From Verrucomicrobia bacterium CG1_02_43_26 (GTDB taxonomy: Bacteria > Verrucomicrobiota > Verrucomicrobiia > Opitutales > CG1-02-43-26): 32,363 nucleotides of DNA. The notes below the pieces were generated by a model. That model was not told the origin of the DNA. It saw only the letters and a list, made by a program, of their open reading frames with translations, and did not search any database. How positions within the stretch are numbered: position 1 is the stretch's first letter; each line of letters begins with the position of its first letter. The position numbers and the translations under genes are program-made. The stretch is taken from the NCBI GenBank assembly GCA_001872735.1, contig MNWT01000004.1, positions 1 to 32,363 of the forward strand, written 5' to 3'. Below are positions 9,253 through 20,191 of the stretch, piece by piece.

Positions 9253-10083
9253 ATGAAAAAAATACGCCCTCTAATTATCCTTATTACCAGTCTGCAGCTC
9301 TTTGCTTGCCCCATACTGCTCGCCAATGCCAAAAACGGCAAGAAACCCGACCAGGAAGCTAAATGGGAAACATCGGGCAGAGTAGAAGGTGACACCCATT
9401 TCGGACCCACAAAATGCAGTGATGGTTGGTTCCCGGGAATGACTGTCTACGGTTCTCTGGAAATGGAAAATGTCCTTGTACGGGGCGCATTAAACGTAAG
9501 CGGCCGGGTGAAATTAAGAAATGTAGAGGTCGAAAAGAGTATTCTCGTATCCGGCTCCCTTAGAGCAAGCGATTTATATGTCCGTGAAGATGTTCAAATC
9601 CAGGGCAACACCGAGTTACGCGAGGTCACCATAGATGGCTCCCTGGACGTTAAAGGCAATACGTCCATGAGGGAAATTAATGTGTCAAAAAACCTCAACG
9701 CTTTTGGCCCGCTTGATGCCAAGGACTTCGTTATCCAAGGCCCTACTAAACTCAACGGCAACATTGATTGTAAAAACGGCCTCTTTCAAGGAGAATTGGA
9801 CATCAGTGGCTCATTCCAAGCCAAAGATACCTTTTTCGAGAAACCCATTCAAATCAACAGCATGTTCATCAAGCTGATCGATGTGCAAACAAAAGACATC
9901 ACCCTCCAAGACACGGGATCCAGCAAACCACAAGTTGTCAAAATTCTCGGTAAAAGCCTTATCGAAGGCAATATTACCTTTAATAACACCGTCCAGGGAA
10001 ATATGGTAGAAATAGACAAAGACTCCCGCATCACTGGAATAATCGTCAACGGTGACCTCAAATTGAATAAATCTAACCGGTAA
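9253..10083 (+). CDS. Secreted bactofilin-like beta-solenoid protein (paralog 1)
   Basis: This is a protein of 276 aa with a Sec signal peptide (MKKIRPLIILITSLQLFACP, then a likely cut after LANA). The remainder is a run of short repeats of the type V-x-G-x-L-x-V-x-G (VYGSLEMENVLVRGALNVSG, SGSLRASDLYVREDVQIQG, DGSLDVKGNTSMREINV). This is the periodicity of the bactofilin right-handed beta-helix. Known bactofilins are cytoplasmic polymers, so a signal peptide is unusual and points to a periplasmic or cell-surface scaffold. I start it at 9253 because that ATG opens the signal peptide; an upstream in-frame ATG at 9139 overlaps the divergent promoter region. A paralog lies 73 bases downstream and ppk after that. 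The function is inferred from fold type only. Confidence 0.8.
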   Translation: MKKIRPLIILITSLQLFACPILLANAKNGKKPDQEAKWETSGRVEGDTHFGPTKCSDGWFPGMTVYGSLEMENVLVRGALNVSGRVKLRNVEVEKSILVSGSLRASDLYVREDVQIQGNTELREVTIDGSLDVKGNTSMREINVSKNLNAFGPLDAKDFVIQGPTKLNGNIDCKNGLFQGELDISGSFQAKDTFFEKPIQINSMFIKLIDVQTKDITLQDTGSSKPQVVKILGKSLIEGNITFNNTVQGNMVEIDKDSRITGIIVNGDLKLNKSNR

Positions 10084-10156
10084 ACCCAGCGTTTTTCGCC
10101 TTCCACTCATATTATCTTACTTTTAAAAAGGAATTAACCCCAACCCCAAACAGATC

Positions 10157-10969
10157 ATGAAAACAAAACCCACAATCATTACCATTCTTGCCGCATTAAT
10201 GCTCGGCCTCACGCCCACCCTTTTGACAGCAAATGAGAATAATCAAAACCAAGAGGCTAGATGGGAAACCTACGGTCCCATGGAGAACAGCACCCACTTC
10301 GGACCCTCAAAATTCAATAATGGCTGGCTACTAGATACGATAGTCTACGGTTCCCTGGAAATGAAAAATGTAGTCGTACAGGGCAATCTGACTGTGACAG
10401 GCTTAACCAAAATAAAAGACAGTGAAATCCAAAGAAGTCTCATGGTATACGGAACCCTTATGGCCAGAGATTTATTTGTTAAGGGAACCATTAGCGTCCA
10501 AGGCAAAACTAAAATTAGAGAAGCCACAATCAACGGATCATTAGATGCTAAAGGCAAAACATATATTGAGGAAATCAGCATTGGCCAGGACTTAAACGTT
10601 TTCGGCCCGCTTGAAGCAGAAAAGATCATTATACAAGGCCATTCCTCACTACAAGGAAACACTGAGTGCAAAGAATCTACATTCCAAGGCCCGGTAACCG
10701 TGAATGGCTTATTCCTGGTCAAAGATTCCATCTTTAAACAATCATTAAGCGCTCAAGCAGAATTAGTTGAACTTGATAATTGCCAAACACAAGATATTAC
10801 GGTGGCAGACAATAATTCCGGCAAACCTCAGATCGTCAAACTCAAAGGCAACAGCCTTATACAAGGCAACATAACCTTCACTAACAAAGTACAAGGTAAT
10901 GTAGTAGAAATAGGAAAAAATACACAGTTATCCGGAAGGGTGATCAACGGAGAGCTCCAAAAGCACTAG
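10157..10969 (+). CDS. Secreted bactofilin-like beta-solenoid protein (paralog 2)
   Basis: This is the tandem paralog of the preceding gene (270 aa). It has a signal peptide ([20 protein letters not shown], likely cut after LTANA-type residues) and the same repeated beta-strand pattern. The two align along their whole length. Shared landmarks are a WET...G motif, THFGP, GW, VYGSLEM, NGSLD/DGSLD, FGPL, SGKPQ/SSKPQ and [18 protein letters not shown]. The tail is shorter. Full-length similarity and adjacency indicate a local gene duplication with considerable divergence since. If the fold assignment is right, the two could co-assemble outside the cytoplasm. It ends 19 bases before ppk and may be co-transcribed with it. 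Confidence 0.8.
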   Translation: MKTKPTIITILAALMLGLTPTLLTANENNQNQEARWETYGPMENSTHFGPSKFNNGWLLDTIVYGSLEMKNVVVQGNLTVTGLTKIKDSEIQRSLMVYGTLMARDLFVKGTISVQGKTKIREATINGSLDAKGKTYIEEISIGQDLNVFGPLEAEKIIIQGHSSLQGNTECKESTFQGPVTVNGLFLVKDSIFKQSLSAQAELVELDNCQTQDITVADNNSGKPQIVKLKGNSLIQGNITFTNKVQGNVVEIGKNTQLSGRVINGELQKH

Positions 10970-10988
10970 TCTTTATACAGAACTTATA

Positions 10989-13082
10989 GTGAATTCACCC
11001 TCTTCCAGTAACCAACCCCCTAAACCCATCTATTTCAACCGCGAGCTATCCTGGCTAGCCTTCAACCAACGCGTCCTCCAGCAGGCCTACTCCCCGGAAT
11101 ACCCTCTATTAGAGAGGATGCGTTACCTTTCATTCGTGAGCACGAATCTTGATGAGTTCTTCGAGATTCGTGTATCCGGATTAATCCAACAGGTGGACTC
11201 TGGAGCATCCTATAAAAGCATAGACGGCTTAGATGCTAAGCAACAACTCCATGCCATAATCGAAACAACCAACAAACTCGTATCCGAGCAGTACGAGTGC
11301 TGGGAAAGAGCACTAGCCCCCGCCCTAAAAGAGGAGGGCATTGTCTTTAAGACCAATAAGGATTTCACCCCCAAAGAGCTCAGCTGGCTGGAAACTTACT
11401 TTGAAAAACAGATCTACCCTGTCCTAACCCCTTTAGCAATTGATCCCGCGCATCCCTTTCCTCAATTGATCAACAAGGGGCTCAATATTCTGGCTTGGCT
11501 CTCTAACCCCGCTACCGAGGAACGGGAGAGGATTATGGCAGTGATCCCAGTCCCTAGGATCCTTCCAAGAGTGATTCATATCGAAGAGACAAGTAGTTAT
11601 GTTTTTTTAAGTGACATTTTAAGAGCCTTTGCCGATCGCCTTTTCCCGGGATACACAGTGGAGGGGGCTTGGGAATTCAGAATCACTCGCAATAGTGATT
11701 TGTACTTTGACGAAGAGGAAGTGGAGAATTTGCTCCAGAAGATTGAAGAAGAGCTTTACAAGATCCGTCGTGGAGCGGCCGTTCGATTAGAGATTCGTAG
11801 GGACGTGGATGATGGCTTTCTTGAGCAACTTTTAAGGGCAATTCATTTACAGAAGGAATATGTTTTTCGGATCAATGGACCGCTTAATCTCATGCGGCTT
11901 TTTAGCGCATATGATATGATTGATCGGCCGGATCTTAAATTCCCAGCTTTCACTCCCTATCTGCCTGCTGTGCTGGCCAACGCTGAGGTTATATTTTCCG
12001 CAATCGCTAAGGAAGATATACTACTACACCATCCCTACGAATCGTTTGCTCCCGTTATAGACTTTGTGCAACAGGCTGCTAGAGACCCTCAGGTGTTTGC
12101 AATCAAGCAGACACTGTACCGAACGAGCGGTGGCTCCCCTATTGTTGAGGCACTTAAGGAGGCTTCGCGTAACGGGAAACAGGTTACAGTGCTTGTGGAA
12201 CTGAAGGCTCGGTTCGATGAGGCAAATAATATTTCCTGGGCGCGACAACTCGAAGAAGTAGGAGTACATGTTGTGTATGGCCTTGTTGGATTGAAAACGC
12301 ATTGCAAATGCTGTTTAGTGGTGCGTAGAGAGGGCAATGATTTAGTGCGTTACGCGCACTTAGGCACAGGGAATTACAATGTGAAAACGGCTCGTTCCTA
12401 CACGGATTTGAGCCTTTTGACGGCTCGGCAGGAGATTACTGATGAGGTTGCTGATTTATTTAATACCCTAACTGGGTTCGCATTGGCTCCTTATTTTCAG
12501 AAGTTGATTGTTTCGCCCTTTAATTATCACCGTCTGATGCAAGAGTATATTAAGGTGGAGACGGAGAATGCCATAGAGGGCAAGCCTGCCAGAATTGTCA
12601 TTAAGATCAATAGCTTATCTGATAGGGAAACAATAGACAATCTGTATTTGGCTTCTCAGGCTGGTGTTCAGGTTGAGTTAATTATTCGCGGGATATGTTG
12701 TCTTGTCCCGGGAGTAAAGGGATTGAGTGAGAATATTACTGTGCGCAGCATATTGGGCCGATTTCTGGAGCATAGTCGGATATATTATTTCGAGAATGCG
12801 GATAGAGACCCGAGGCTATACGTCGGGAGCGGGGATTGGATGCCTCGTAATTTCTTCAGGCGGATTGAAGCAATTTTCCCAATAGATAACCAGAAGTTGA
12901 AGCACAGAATTATTGATCACTATCTGTTTCCCGTACTGAAGGACAATGTGAAGGCACAGGTTTTGCAAGGCGATCTTTCTTATGAGGATGTTCAACGGAA
13001 GGAAGGCGACCAAGCGTTTTCCATACAGAAGCATTTGTTAGAGCAAGCGCTGCTGGATTCTCAGAAACCTTCAACTGAATAG
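10989..13082 (+). CDS. ppk: Polyphosphate kinase 1
   Basis: This enzyme reversibly polymerises the gamma-phosphate of ATP into inorganic polyphosphate. It has the full PPK1 architecture. The N domain opens with [16 protein letters not shown] and the head domain carries [20 protein letters not shown]. Two phospholipase-D-like catalytic domains follow. Their histidines are His438 (KTHCK, matching E. coli His435, which is phosphorylated) and His595 (RFLEHSR, matching E. coli His592). The nucleotide region [18 protein letters not shown] is intact. At 697 aa it is the usual length. The start is GTG at 10989; no ATG is available upstream in frame before the previous gene. It follows the bactofilin-like pair by 19 bases and converges on a DMT transporter gene. 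Confidence 0.96.
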   Translation: MNSPSSSNQPPKPIYFNRELSWLAFNQRVLQQAYSPEYPLLERMRYLSFVSTNLDEFFEIRVSGLIQQVDSGASYKSIDGLDAKQQLHAIIETTNKLVSEQYECWERALAPALKEEGIVFKTNKDFTPKELSWLETYFEKQIYPVLTPLAIDPAHPFPQLINKGLNILAWLSNPATEERERIMAVIPVPRILPRVIHIEETSSYVFLSDILRAFADRLFPGYTVEGAWEFRITRNSDLYFDEEEVENLLQKIEEELYKIRRGAAVRLEIRRDVDDGFLEQLLRAIHLQKEYVFRINGPLNLMRLFSAYDMIDRPDLKFPAFTPYLPAVLANAEVIFSAIAKEDILLHHPYESFAPVIDFVQQAARDPQVFAIKQTLYRTSGGSPIVEALKEASRNGKQVTVLVELKARFDEANNISWARQLEEVGVHVVYGLVGLKTHCKCCLVVRREGNDLVRYAHLGTGNYNVKTARSYTDLSLLTARQEITDEVADLFNTLTGFALAPYFQKLIVSPFNYHRLMQEYIKVETENAIEGKPARIVIKINSLSDRETIDNLYLASQAGVQVELIIRGICCLVPGVKGLSENITVRSILGRFLEHSRIYYFENADRDPRLYVGSGDWMPRNFFRRIEAIFPIDNQKLKHRIIDHYLFPVLKDNVKAQVLQGDLSYEDVQRKEGDQAFSIQKHLLEQALLDSQKPSTE

Positions 13083-13145
13083 AGAGCTATTGGCGATTTT
13101 TGAAATTTATCCCCTTTTGTGTTATTCCCCAAAGAAAAGCACTTC

Positions 13146-14039
13146 TTAGAATACTAAAACGATAACGATGGCGATAAATAACAAGGAAGCACCGATGGTC
13201 CTGCGGATCATGGTTTTTGCGCCGTGCGCACGCTCGTCATTTGCCCACCAGTGGCCGAGGAACCAGACAAGCAGGATGCTCCAAAAGCCCCGGGAAGCGT
13301 AGGCAATGTTTGCCAAAACCGCATTACCAGACTGGCTAATTCCTGTGAAAAGAAGCATGGCTTGAACACCGAGGAGTGCTCCTCCAGTAATAGTGTACTT
13401 CCAGGATCCTTTGGGGAGCATGGTGAGTGGTCGTTTAAAAAAAGGGATTAGCAAAAAGGAGAGTGTCGCTTGGATCATAACCATGAAGACAATGAAAGGT
13501 GTCTTACCAAAAAGGTGTGCTTCTTTGGCCATGGTAACTTCACTGGACGCAAATAGGAAACTACATAAGAGGGCATAAAAAACTCCTTTTATGGCGAGAT
13601 GCCCCTTAAATCCGCTTGAAAAGCCAAGAATAAAGACAGCTACCGTTGTAATGGCAGCACCTAGCCACCAGCTAAAGGGAATCGGCATTCCTATAAGAAT
13701 AACAGATAATATTGCTGCAAAGAGAGCCTTGCTGCCCATTAGAGGCGTCAGGAAAGAAACATGCATGGCTCGTATGGCCATGATGCGAAATATTGAGCCA
13801 AGGAAAACAGCTACCCCTGCTTCCAGTAAACCCGGCCAGCGAGACCAGTCTAGCACCTCATGATCAATCAATAAGAGCGGCGAAAAGACGACCACGAACA
13901 TCAGGTTCGAGATAAAAAGGACACGTGTGAGACCAATCCCAGAAGGCGTAGTTGCTTGTTTTAGCGTAAGCGCTGCCATGGAGTATACTAGGCCGGCTGT
14001 TAACGGTAAAAAAAACGCAAAAAACATAATAACGACCAT
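13146..14039 (-). CDS. DMT-superfamily transporter
   Basis: This is a second ten-helix membrane protein of drug/metabolite transporter type (297 aa), not closely similar to the EamA protein at 8176. The first half contains ALTLKQATTPSGIGLTRVLF and GSIFRIMAIRAMHVSFLTPL. The second half has SSEVTMAKEAHLF and LLFTGISQSGNAVLANIAYA, consistent with two repeated five-helix units. Substrate unknown. It begins at ATG 14039 (a second Met is four codons in). It is divergent from the 184-residue membrane protein and convergent with ppk. No clear hairpin terminator is visible in the 63-bp spacer shared with ppk. Confidence 0.78.
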   Translation of the reverse strand: MVVIMFFAFFLPLTAGLVYSMAALTLKQATTPSGIGLTRVLFISNLMFVVVFSPLLLIDHEVLDWSRWPGLLEAGVAVFLGSIFRIMAIRAMHVSFLTPLMGSKALFAAILSVILIGMPIPFSWWLGAAITTVAVFILGFSSGFKGHLAIKGVFYALLCSFLFASSEVTMAKEAHLFGKTPFIVFMVMIQATLSFLLIPFFKRPLTMLPKGSWKYTITGGALLGVQAMLLFTGISQSGNAVLANIAYASRGFWSILLVWFLGHWWANDERAHGAKTMIRRTIGASLLFIAIVIVLVF

Positions 14040-14060
14040 TATCCGCTATGATGGGAGTTT

Positions 14061-14089
14061 TTGACAGGAAAAAATTCGGCAGGGATACT
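14061..14089 (+). promoter_or_regulatory. Putative promoter of the 184-residue membrane protein
   Basis: TTGACA (14061-14066), a 17-bp spacer and GATACT (14084-14089) form a sigma-70-like promoter with a perfect -35 box. A second candidate, TTGCTT (14137) with TAATAT (14160) at 17 bp, lies closer to the gene. I cannot decide between them. Confidence 0.35.
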
Positions 14090-14174
14090 TCGAAGTGAAT
14101 ATTAGCCCATAGATTTTGGGATTGTATGATGGGGTTTTGCTTTCTATTGTATTGGGGAATAATATTCAACTTTT

Positions 14175-14180
14175 AGGAGG
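14175..14180 (+). promoter_or_regulatory. Perfect Shine-Dalgarno AGGAGG
   Basis: AGGAGG lies 12 bases before ATG 14193. It stands out because gyrB, gyrA, ispG and most atp genes here have no such site. It fixes the start of the following gene. Confidence 0.6.
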
Positions 14181-14192
14181 GTTGTATCTTTT

Positions 14193-14747
14193 ATGGAACT
14201 TAAAAATATAGAAAAGAAAACGTGCTGTAAAAAGCAGCAGAATGAAGAGGTCAAAACTAACAACGTGGGTACCTTCAATGAAAGGGCTATTCGATGGGTT
14301 AAGGATTTATCCAGAACAACTTTTCGGGTGGCGTGCGCTACGGTTATTGGCATTAATACTACAGCTGCTTTCCAGCCAGGGAATGAGTCAACTGAAAGAG
14401 CGTTGAATTTATTTTTCACAACTGCGTTCTATTCTGGAGCCTATTTACTAGAGAAGTATGTTGGAGATCGAAAGATCGCAAATGTAACTGATAATCACGA
14501 CGGGAAAGAAAGCGCACAAAGTTGGTATAATCGCGTGAAATTTCCTGCGTTTGTGCTTAACTTTTTCACAACCAATGCGGCTAACAAGTTGCTTGGTGTT
14601 GTCGCAGGAATTTTGCTTTTGAAGGATTTTTATCTTCTTTTTGGCAGTATGCTAATTTCAGTATTTAGTTTTGCTTTTTGGACTTCAAGAGGGGTAACTC
14701 CTTGCGTAAACACTGGCTTTACAACACCTTGTAAGTGCTCCCACTAA
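14193..14747 (+). CDS. Hypothetical membrane protein
   Basis: I do not recognise this 184-residue protein. A charged, Cys/Lys-rich N-terminus (EKKTCCKKQQNEEVKTNN) is followed by hydrophobic segments around residues 45-65 (FRVACATVIGINTTAAF), 75-92 (LNLFFTTAFYSGAYLLEKY) and 128-165 (FVLNFFTTNAANKLLGVV and LLFGSMLISVFSFAFW). This suggests three or four membrane passes. The C-terminus is Cys-rich (CVNTGFTTPCKCSH). It has the strongest ribosome-binding site in the window, so it may be translated efficiently. It is divergent from the DMT transporter and ends at a terminator shared with the ATP synthase operon. Function unknown; not obviously related to either neighbour. Confidence 0.65.
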   Translation: MELKNIEKKTCCKKQQNEEVKTNNVGTFNERAIRWVKDLSRTTFRVACATVIGINTTAAFQPGNESTERALNLFFTTAFYSGAYLLEKYVGDRKIANVTDNHDGKESAQSWYNRVKFPAFVLNFFTTNAANKLLGVVAGILLLKDFYLLFGSMLISVFSFAFWTSRGVTPCVNTGFTTPCKCSH

Positions 14748-14770
14748 TAGCTATTGTAGTTTCAATTAAA

Positions 14771-14802
14771 AAAAACTCCAGCCGATTGAGCTGGAGTTTT
14801 TT
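14771..14802. terminator. Bidirectional terminator at the end of the atp operon
   Basis: CTCCAGC and GCTGGAG form a 7-bp stem flanked by an A-run on the left and a T-run on the right, so the hairpin gains A-T pairs and is followed by a T-tract in both directions. It serves the membrane protein gene (+) and atpC (-), which converge here. Confidence 0.85.
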
Positions 14803-14818
14803 GCATCTTAAATAAAGA

Positions 14819-15232
14819 TTAATGCCGTTTTTTGACGAGTTGCTGAGCCACAGCGAAACGTGTAATCGATTCAAAGCGCTCGATTTCGGCAGCATCTGTT
14901 GATGGCTTTTTGCGGGCTTCGGCAAGGGCTTTTTCGGCTCTTGCTTGAGCTTCAACAGCGAGGGAAATATCTATCTCATGGACATCGATCGCAGCTTCTG
15001 TGAGTACAGATACCGTATTCCCCAGAACGCGTGCGAAACCTTTATCGACAGCCAAATACTGTTTACTGGCGTTATGATGGACAACGAGTTCGCCGGGTAC
15101 AAGGTTACAGAGGAGCGGAACGTGCCCTTCGAGAATACCGATATCTCCCATTTCTGTGGGTAAAATAACGGTCTCTGCATCTCCAGAGTAGATTTTTCCA
15201 GCGGGTGTTACAATTTCCAGTATGATTGGCAT
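14819..15232 (-). CDS. atpC: F1F0 ATP synthase epsilon subunit
   Basis: This is the central-stalk subunit of F1, which couples rotation and can inhibit ATP hydrolysis. The N-terminal beta-sandwich is plain: PIILEIVTPAGKIYSGDAET, LPTEMGDIGILEGHVPLLCN and VDKGFARVLGNTVSVLTEAA. A C-terminal helical hairpin (AQARAEKALAEARKK onward) follows. The length of 137 aa is normal. It is the last gene of the operon, starts 24 bases after the atpD stop, and reads into the bidirectional terminator. Confidence 0.95.
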   Translation of the reverse strand: MPIILEIVTPAGKIYSGDAETVILPTEMGDIGILEGHVPLLCNLVPGELVVHHNASKQYLAVDKGFARVLGNTVSVLTEAAIDVHEIDISLAVEAQARAEKALAEARKKPSTDAAEIERFESITRFAVAQQLVKKRH

Positions 15233-15256
15233 TTTGAGAGCTCTCTCGTAATGTGT

Positions 15257-16702
<1,446 letters not shown>

Positions 16703-16721
16703 TTATTTTTAAAGTTAACGA

Positions 16722-17603
16722 TTATGCGGCGCTGGCAGCGGCAATTTCTAATATTTCTTGCGTGATGGCAGCTTGCCTTGCTTTGTTGTATTGAAGACTA
16801 AGATCGTCTACCAGGTTCTTAGCATTATCGGTGGCGCTCTTCATGGCGACCATACGAGCGCTATGCTCTGAAGCTTTGGCTTCGAGAACCATTTGATAGA
16901 TTTCTTGCTTCAAAAACATGTCAGGGAGAAGCTGAAGCATTGCATCAGCATTCGGCTCAAAGATCATGGCTCCGGAATCAGGCTGGGTAGGTTTTATGGT
17001 TTCTTCTCCAAAACGTTTGCGTAAGGCAGCCACCTCTTCATGTAAATCAGTCAAGGGAACAAGTTTTTCAATTGTTGGTGTCTGGATCAGCGTGTTAATA
17101 AATCGAGGAAAAATGACCTCGATGGTATCGATTTTTCCCTCTAAATAGGCTTTTAACATAAACTCAACCGCTGCTCGAATTTCAGCAAACTCAACGTGGT
17201 CAGAGACGGGGAAATCGGCTAGCAGATCGCGTTTTGTACGACTAATAAACAATTTTGCTTTTCTGCCAACAGTAACATAGCTCGCAGAATCTTTAACTTG
17301 CTCAATGATCATGCGAAATAGGTTAGCATTAAGGGATCCACACAAGCCTTTATCGGTTGAGACCACCAAGATACCTCTATTTTTGACCGTACGCTTATTG
17401 AGCAGCGGGTGCTCGATACTATCTGCGTTCGTAATGAGAGATTCCAGAATTTCTGCCAACATAAGAGAGTAAGCTCTCCCCTTTCTGGCCGTATTTTGAG
17501 CACGTTGCATCTTGGATGCCGCCACGAGCTGCATGGCTTTGGTGATCTTACCTGTATTTTTGACTGCCTTAATTCGGCGTAATATATCTCTGGTTCCGCT
17601 CAT
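16722..17603 (-). CDS. atpG: F1F0 ATP synthase gamma subunit
   Basis: This is the rotor shaft of F1. It has the family's diagnostic ends: an N-terminal helix RDILRRIKAVKNTGKITKAM with QLVAASKMQRAQ, and a C-terminal helix NLVDDLSLQYNKARQAAITQ followed by EILEIAAAS, which together form the coiled coil inside the alpha-beta ring. The central Rossmann-like part contains TDKGLCGSLNANLFR. Length 293 aa is typical. It begins 15 bases after the atpA stop. Confidence 0.96.
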   Translation of the reverse strand: MSGTRDILRRIKAVKNTGKITKAMQLVAASKMQRAQNTARKGRAYSLMLAEILESLITNADSIEHPLLNKRTVKNRGILVVSTDKGLCGSLNANLFRMIIEQVKDSASYVTVGRKAKLFISRTKRDLLADFPVSDHVEFAEIRAAVEFMLKAYLEGKIDTIEVIFPRFINTLIQTPTIEKLVPLTDLHEEVAALRKRFGEETIKPTQPDSGAMIFEPNADAMLQLLPDMFLKQEIYQMVLEAKASEHSARMVAMKSATDNAKNLVDDLSLQYNKARQAAITQEILEIAAASAA

Positions 17604-17618
17604 GTTATTGTAAAGACT

Positions 17619-19154
17619 TTAGACAACAAACGTGTTTTTCCAAGACTCGATGTTTGATTTGAGTTTCGTTTCGATTTCTGGAGTAATTTTACCACTAGAC
17701 TCGATTTCATCTAGAAGATCCTGACTTGTTGTTTCAAAGGTTTCTTGAAGAGACTTAGCAGCAGCAACAATGTGTTTTACCTCAACGCCATCGAAGTAAC
17801 CGTTCTGAACAGTCCAGAGCAAAACAACCTGAACGGCAGTCTTTTTAGGACTAAAAGCAGGTTGCTTAAAAAGTTCTACGATGCGAGCGCCTCGATCGAG
17901 CTGATGTTTAGTGCGGGCATCGAGGTCAGAACCAAATTGAGCAAACGCTGCTAGTTCGCGGTATTGAGCCAGCTCAAGCTTAATTTTACCGGCAACTTGT
18001 TTAAAGGCCTTGATTTGCGCAGCAGAACCAACACGGGAAACGGAAAGACCGACTGAAATCGCGGGACGGATACCTTGGTTAAATAAGTCGGTTTCCAAGA
18101 AAATTTGACCGTCTGTGATCGAAATCACGTTTGTCGGAATGTAGGCGGAAACGTCGCCCGCTTGTGTTTCAATAACTGGCAAAGCTGTCAAAGAGCCATT
18201 TCCATTTTCCTCATTGAGACGAGCAGAACGCTCTAGCAAACGAGAATGGAGATAGAAAACGTCGCCGGGATAAGCTTCACGACCAGAAGGGCGCTTTAGG
18301 ATGAGGGAAATTTGGCGATAAGCAACAGCGTGTTTAGAAAGATCATCATAGACAATCAAGGCATCCATACCGTTTTCCATAAACCATTCGCCCATAGCAG
18401 CACCGCTATAAGGGGCGATGTATTGGTTAGCTGGGTTATCCGCGGCAGAAGCAACTACGATAATCGTATAGTCCATTGCCCCTTTATCTTCTAGCACTTT
18501 GATTGTACGCGCGATATTGGCATTCTTTTGGCCGATAGCCACATAAATAGAATAGACGGGGCGAAAATCAGGATCACCACTAGCGAGGCCTTGTTTGTTA
18601 ATATTAGCCTGATTAATAATCGTATCGATCGCGATAGTTGATTTACCTGTAGAACGGTCGCCAATGATGAGCTCACGCTGGCCACGGCCGATTGGAATCA
18701 TCGAGTCTATACTAATGATACCGGTTTGGAGCGGCTGGGTAACAGACTTTCTAGGAATGATGCCAGGAGCAGTTTTCTCAACAGGGTATGTCTCCTCTGT
18801 GTTAACAGGACCTTTGCCATCAATTGGAGCGCCGAGTGCGTTTACTACACGACCTAAAAGCGCTTTGCCAACAGGAACAGATAAGAGCTTGCCGGTTGTC
18901 CTGACCTCGTCCCCCTCTTTTAAATGAGCCGGATCTCCCAAAATAACGCAACCGACTTCATCCTCTTCCAAATTGAGGGCGAGACCGAAAATATTACCCG
19001 GAAATTCAATCATTTCGTTATACATAGCCTCGGAAAGGCCATCGAGCTTTGCCACGCCATCGGCGATGGAGACGATTTGGCCAACGTTCTTTTTAGTAGA
19101 ACGGGTATCGAGTTTATTAATTTCTTCTTTGATTTGCTCAATAATCGCTGTCAT
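17619..19154 (-). CDS. atpA: F1F0 ATP synthase alpha subunit
   Basis: This is the non-catalytic nucleotide-binding subunit of F1. The P-loop region is [15 protein letters not shown], preceded by [24 protein letters not shown] sequence. IYVAIGQK, the Walker B-like [20 protein letters not shown] and [20 protein letters not shown] are all present. Length 511 aa is normal. It starts at ATG 19154, 38 bases after the atpH stop, with an AT-rich spacer and no Shine-Dalgarno site. Confidence 0.98.
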   Translation of the reverse strand: MTAIIEQIKEEINKLDTRSTKKNVGQIVSIADGVAKLDGLSEAMYNEMIEFPGNIFGLALNLEEDEVGCVILGDPAHLKEGDEVRTTGKLLSVPVGKALLGRVVNALGAPIDGKGPVNTEETYPVEKTAPGIIPRKSVTQPLQTGIISIDSMIPIGRGQRELIIGDRSTGKSTIAIDTIINQANINKQGLASGDPDFRPVYSIYVAIGQKNANIARTIKVLEDKGAMDYTIIVVASAADNPANQYIAPYSGAAMGEWFMENGMDALIVYDDLSKHAVAYRQISLILKRPSGREAYPGDVFYLHSRLLERSARLNEENGNGSLTALPVIETQAGDVSAYIPTNVISITDGQIFLETDLFNQGIRPAISVGLSVSRVGSAAQIKAFKQVAGKIKLELAQYRELAAFAQFGSDLDARTKHQLDRGARIVELFKQPAFSPKKTAVQVVLLWTVQNGYFDGVEVKHIVAAAKSLQETFETTSQDLLDEIESSGKITPEIETKLKSNIESWKNTFVV

Positions 19155-19192
19155 TTATTTGGTGTCTTTAAAATTAAAATTGAAAAAAAGGG

Positions 19193-19591
19193 TTAGCAAG
19201 CTTCGGAAAGTTTGTTGAGGCGGCCAAGAGCAGAGATATCCCAGATATCGTCTCCTATTCTTACGCGCATACCGGCCAAGAGGTTTTTATTAACCTTTTG
19301 AACGAACTGCAGCTCTCTATTATAGTAGGTGTTCATTTTATCATATACTCGCTTGAGCGTATTTGGATTAACTATACCCGCGTGCTCTACGATCGCAATA
19401 TTGTTGGCGACCTCGCGCTCAATGTATTTTAAATATTGTTTGAGGATTTTTTTATAATTTCTAGGCGGGCTTTCCTCGGTAACGCGCAAGACCTCCCGAA
19501 CCCGTTGATCAGAGAGCTTACCATTGGCATCCAGGGAAAGGGCGAAGAGCCTTTTTGCCCATTTTTGTATGGTTTTGTCTTTATTTTTCAT
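19193..19591 (-). CDS. atpH: F1F0 ATP synthase delta subunit, short form
   Basis: This subunit clamps the peripheral stalk to the top of F1. Its identity rests on operon position (between atpF and atpA) and on the C-terminus NLLAGMRVRIGDDIWDISAL followed by GRLNKL, the conserved delta signature. At 132 aa it is about 45 residues shorter than the usual 175-180. The N-terminal start (KWAKRLFALSLDANGKLSDQ) aligns with the normal beginning, so the missing part is likely within the N-terminal helical domain that binds alpha. No frameshift is evident, and the frame is clean from ATG 19591. I take it as a compact natural variant rather than a broken gene. Confidence 0.88.
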   Translation of the reverse strand: MKNKDKTIQKWAKRLFALSLDANGKLSDQRVREVLRVTEESPPRNYKKILKQYLKYIEREVANNIAIVEHAGIVNPNTLKRVYDKMNTYYNRELQFVQKVNKNLLAGMRVRIGDDIWDISALGRLNKLSEAC

Positions 19592-19605
19592 TACAAAAAA
19601 TGCTC

Positions 19606-20169
19606 TTAATTACGTGCTACCAGTTCCTTAACAGCAGAGTCGCTAAAGAGCGTTTGTTCCGCAGGTGAAAGTTCTTTATCGAGAACCTTTTCTGTGGTCA
19701 TGATGACGAGTTGAGCGACCTCTTTACGCAAGTCACGTAACATTTGTTGTTTCTCAAGAGCAATCCCCTCTTCTGCTTTCTTCATGATGGCAGCTGCCTT
19801 GGCTATGGCCTCTTGGGTTTCCTTCTCGCCAAAGCGCTTTGCTTTTTCGCGAGCATCGTCTATAATCTTCTTACCTTCCATCGCAGCTTCACGCAACGCT
19901 TCCGCGTATTCTCTCTCGGCATCCGCAAGTTTATGCTTCATCTCTTCAGCATACTGGAGACCTTCTGTGATTTTCTGCTGCCGAAGCGCGACTGTCTTCA
20001 TAACCGGCTTGAAAGCAAACTGATACAATAAAAAAGCAACCACACAGAAATTGATCATCTGCGCGATCAGGAGGTGCCATTCGACCCCAAATTGTCCCGC
20101 AAGCTTAGAGATTGGGTTTTGAGCAATTTCAGTACCAGTAGCGGCAATAGTGAATAAGCAATCGATCAT
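19606..20169 (-). CDS. atpF: F1F0 ATP synthase b subunit
   Basis: This is the peripheral stalk subunit. There is one membrane helix ([21 protein letters not shown], in two overlapping stretches near residues 30-52) followed by a long charged helix with heptad-like spacing ([20 protein letters not shown] through [20 protein letters not shown]). An N-terminal extension of about 28 residues ([20 protein letters not shown]) precedes the helix. It is hydrophobic enough to act as a signal or short anchor, a common feature of b subunits in this group. It is 187 aa long, and its stop lies 14 bases before atpH. Confidence 0.93.
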   Translation of the reverse strand: MIDCLFTIAATGTEIAQNPISKLAGQFGVEWHLLIAQMINFCVVAFLLYQFAFKPVMKTVALRQQKITEGLQYAEEMKHKLADAEREYAEALREAAMEGKKIIDDAREKAKRFGEKETQEAIAKAAAIMKKAEEGIALEKQQMLRDLRKEVAQLVIMTTEKVLDKELSPAEQTLFSDSAVKELVARN

Positions 20170-20191
20170 ATTATTTTATTTATGGAAAGAT

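Noticed and set aside
8176..14039. The two DMT transporters as flanks of a transposed segment
   Set aside because: They are not closely similar, and no repeats, transposase or target-site duplications are visible at the ends.
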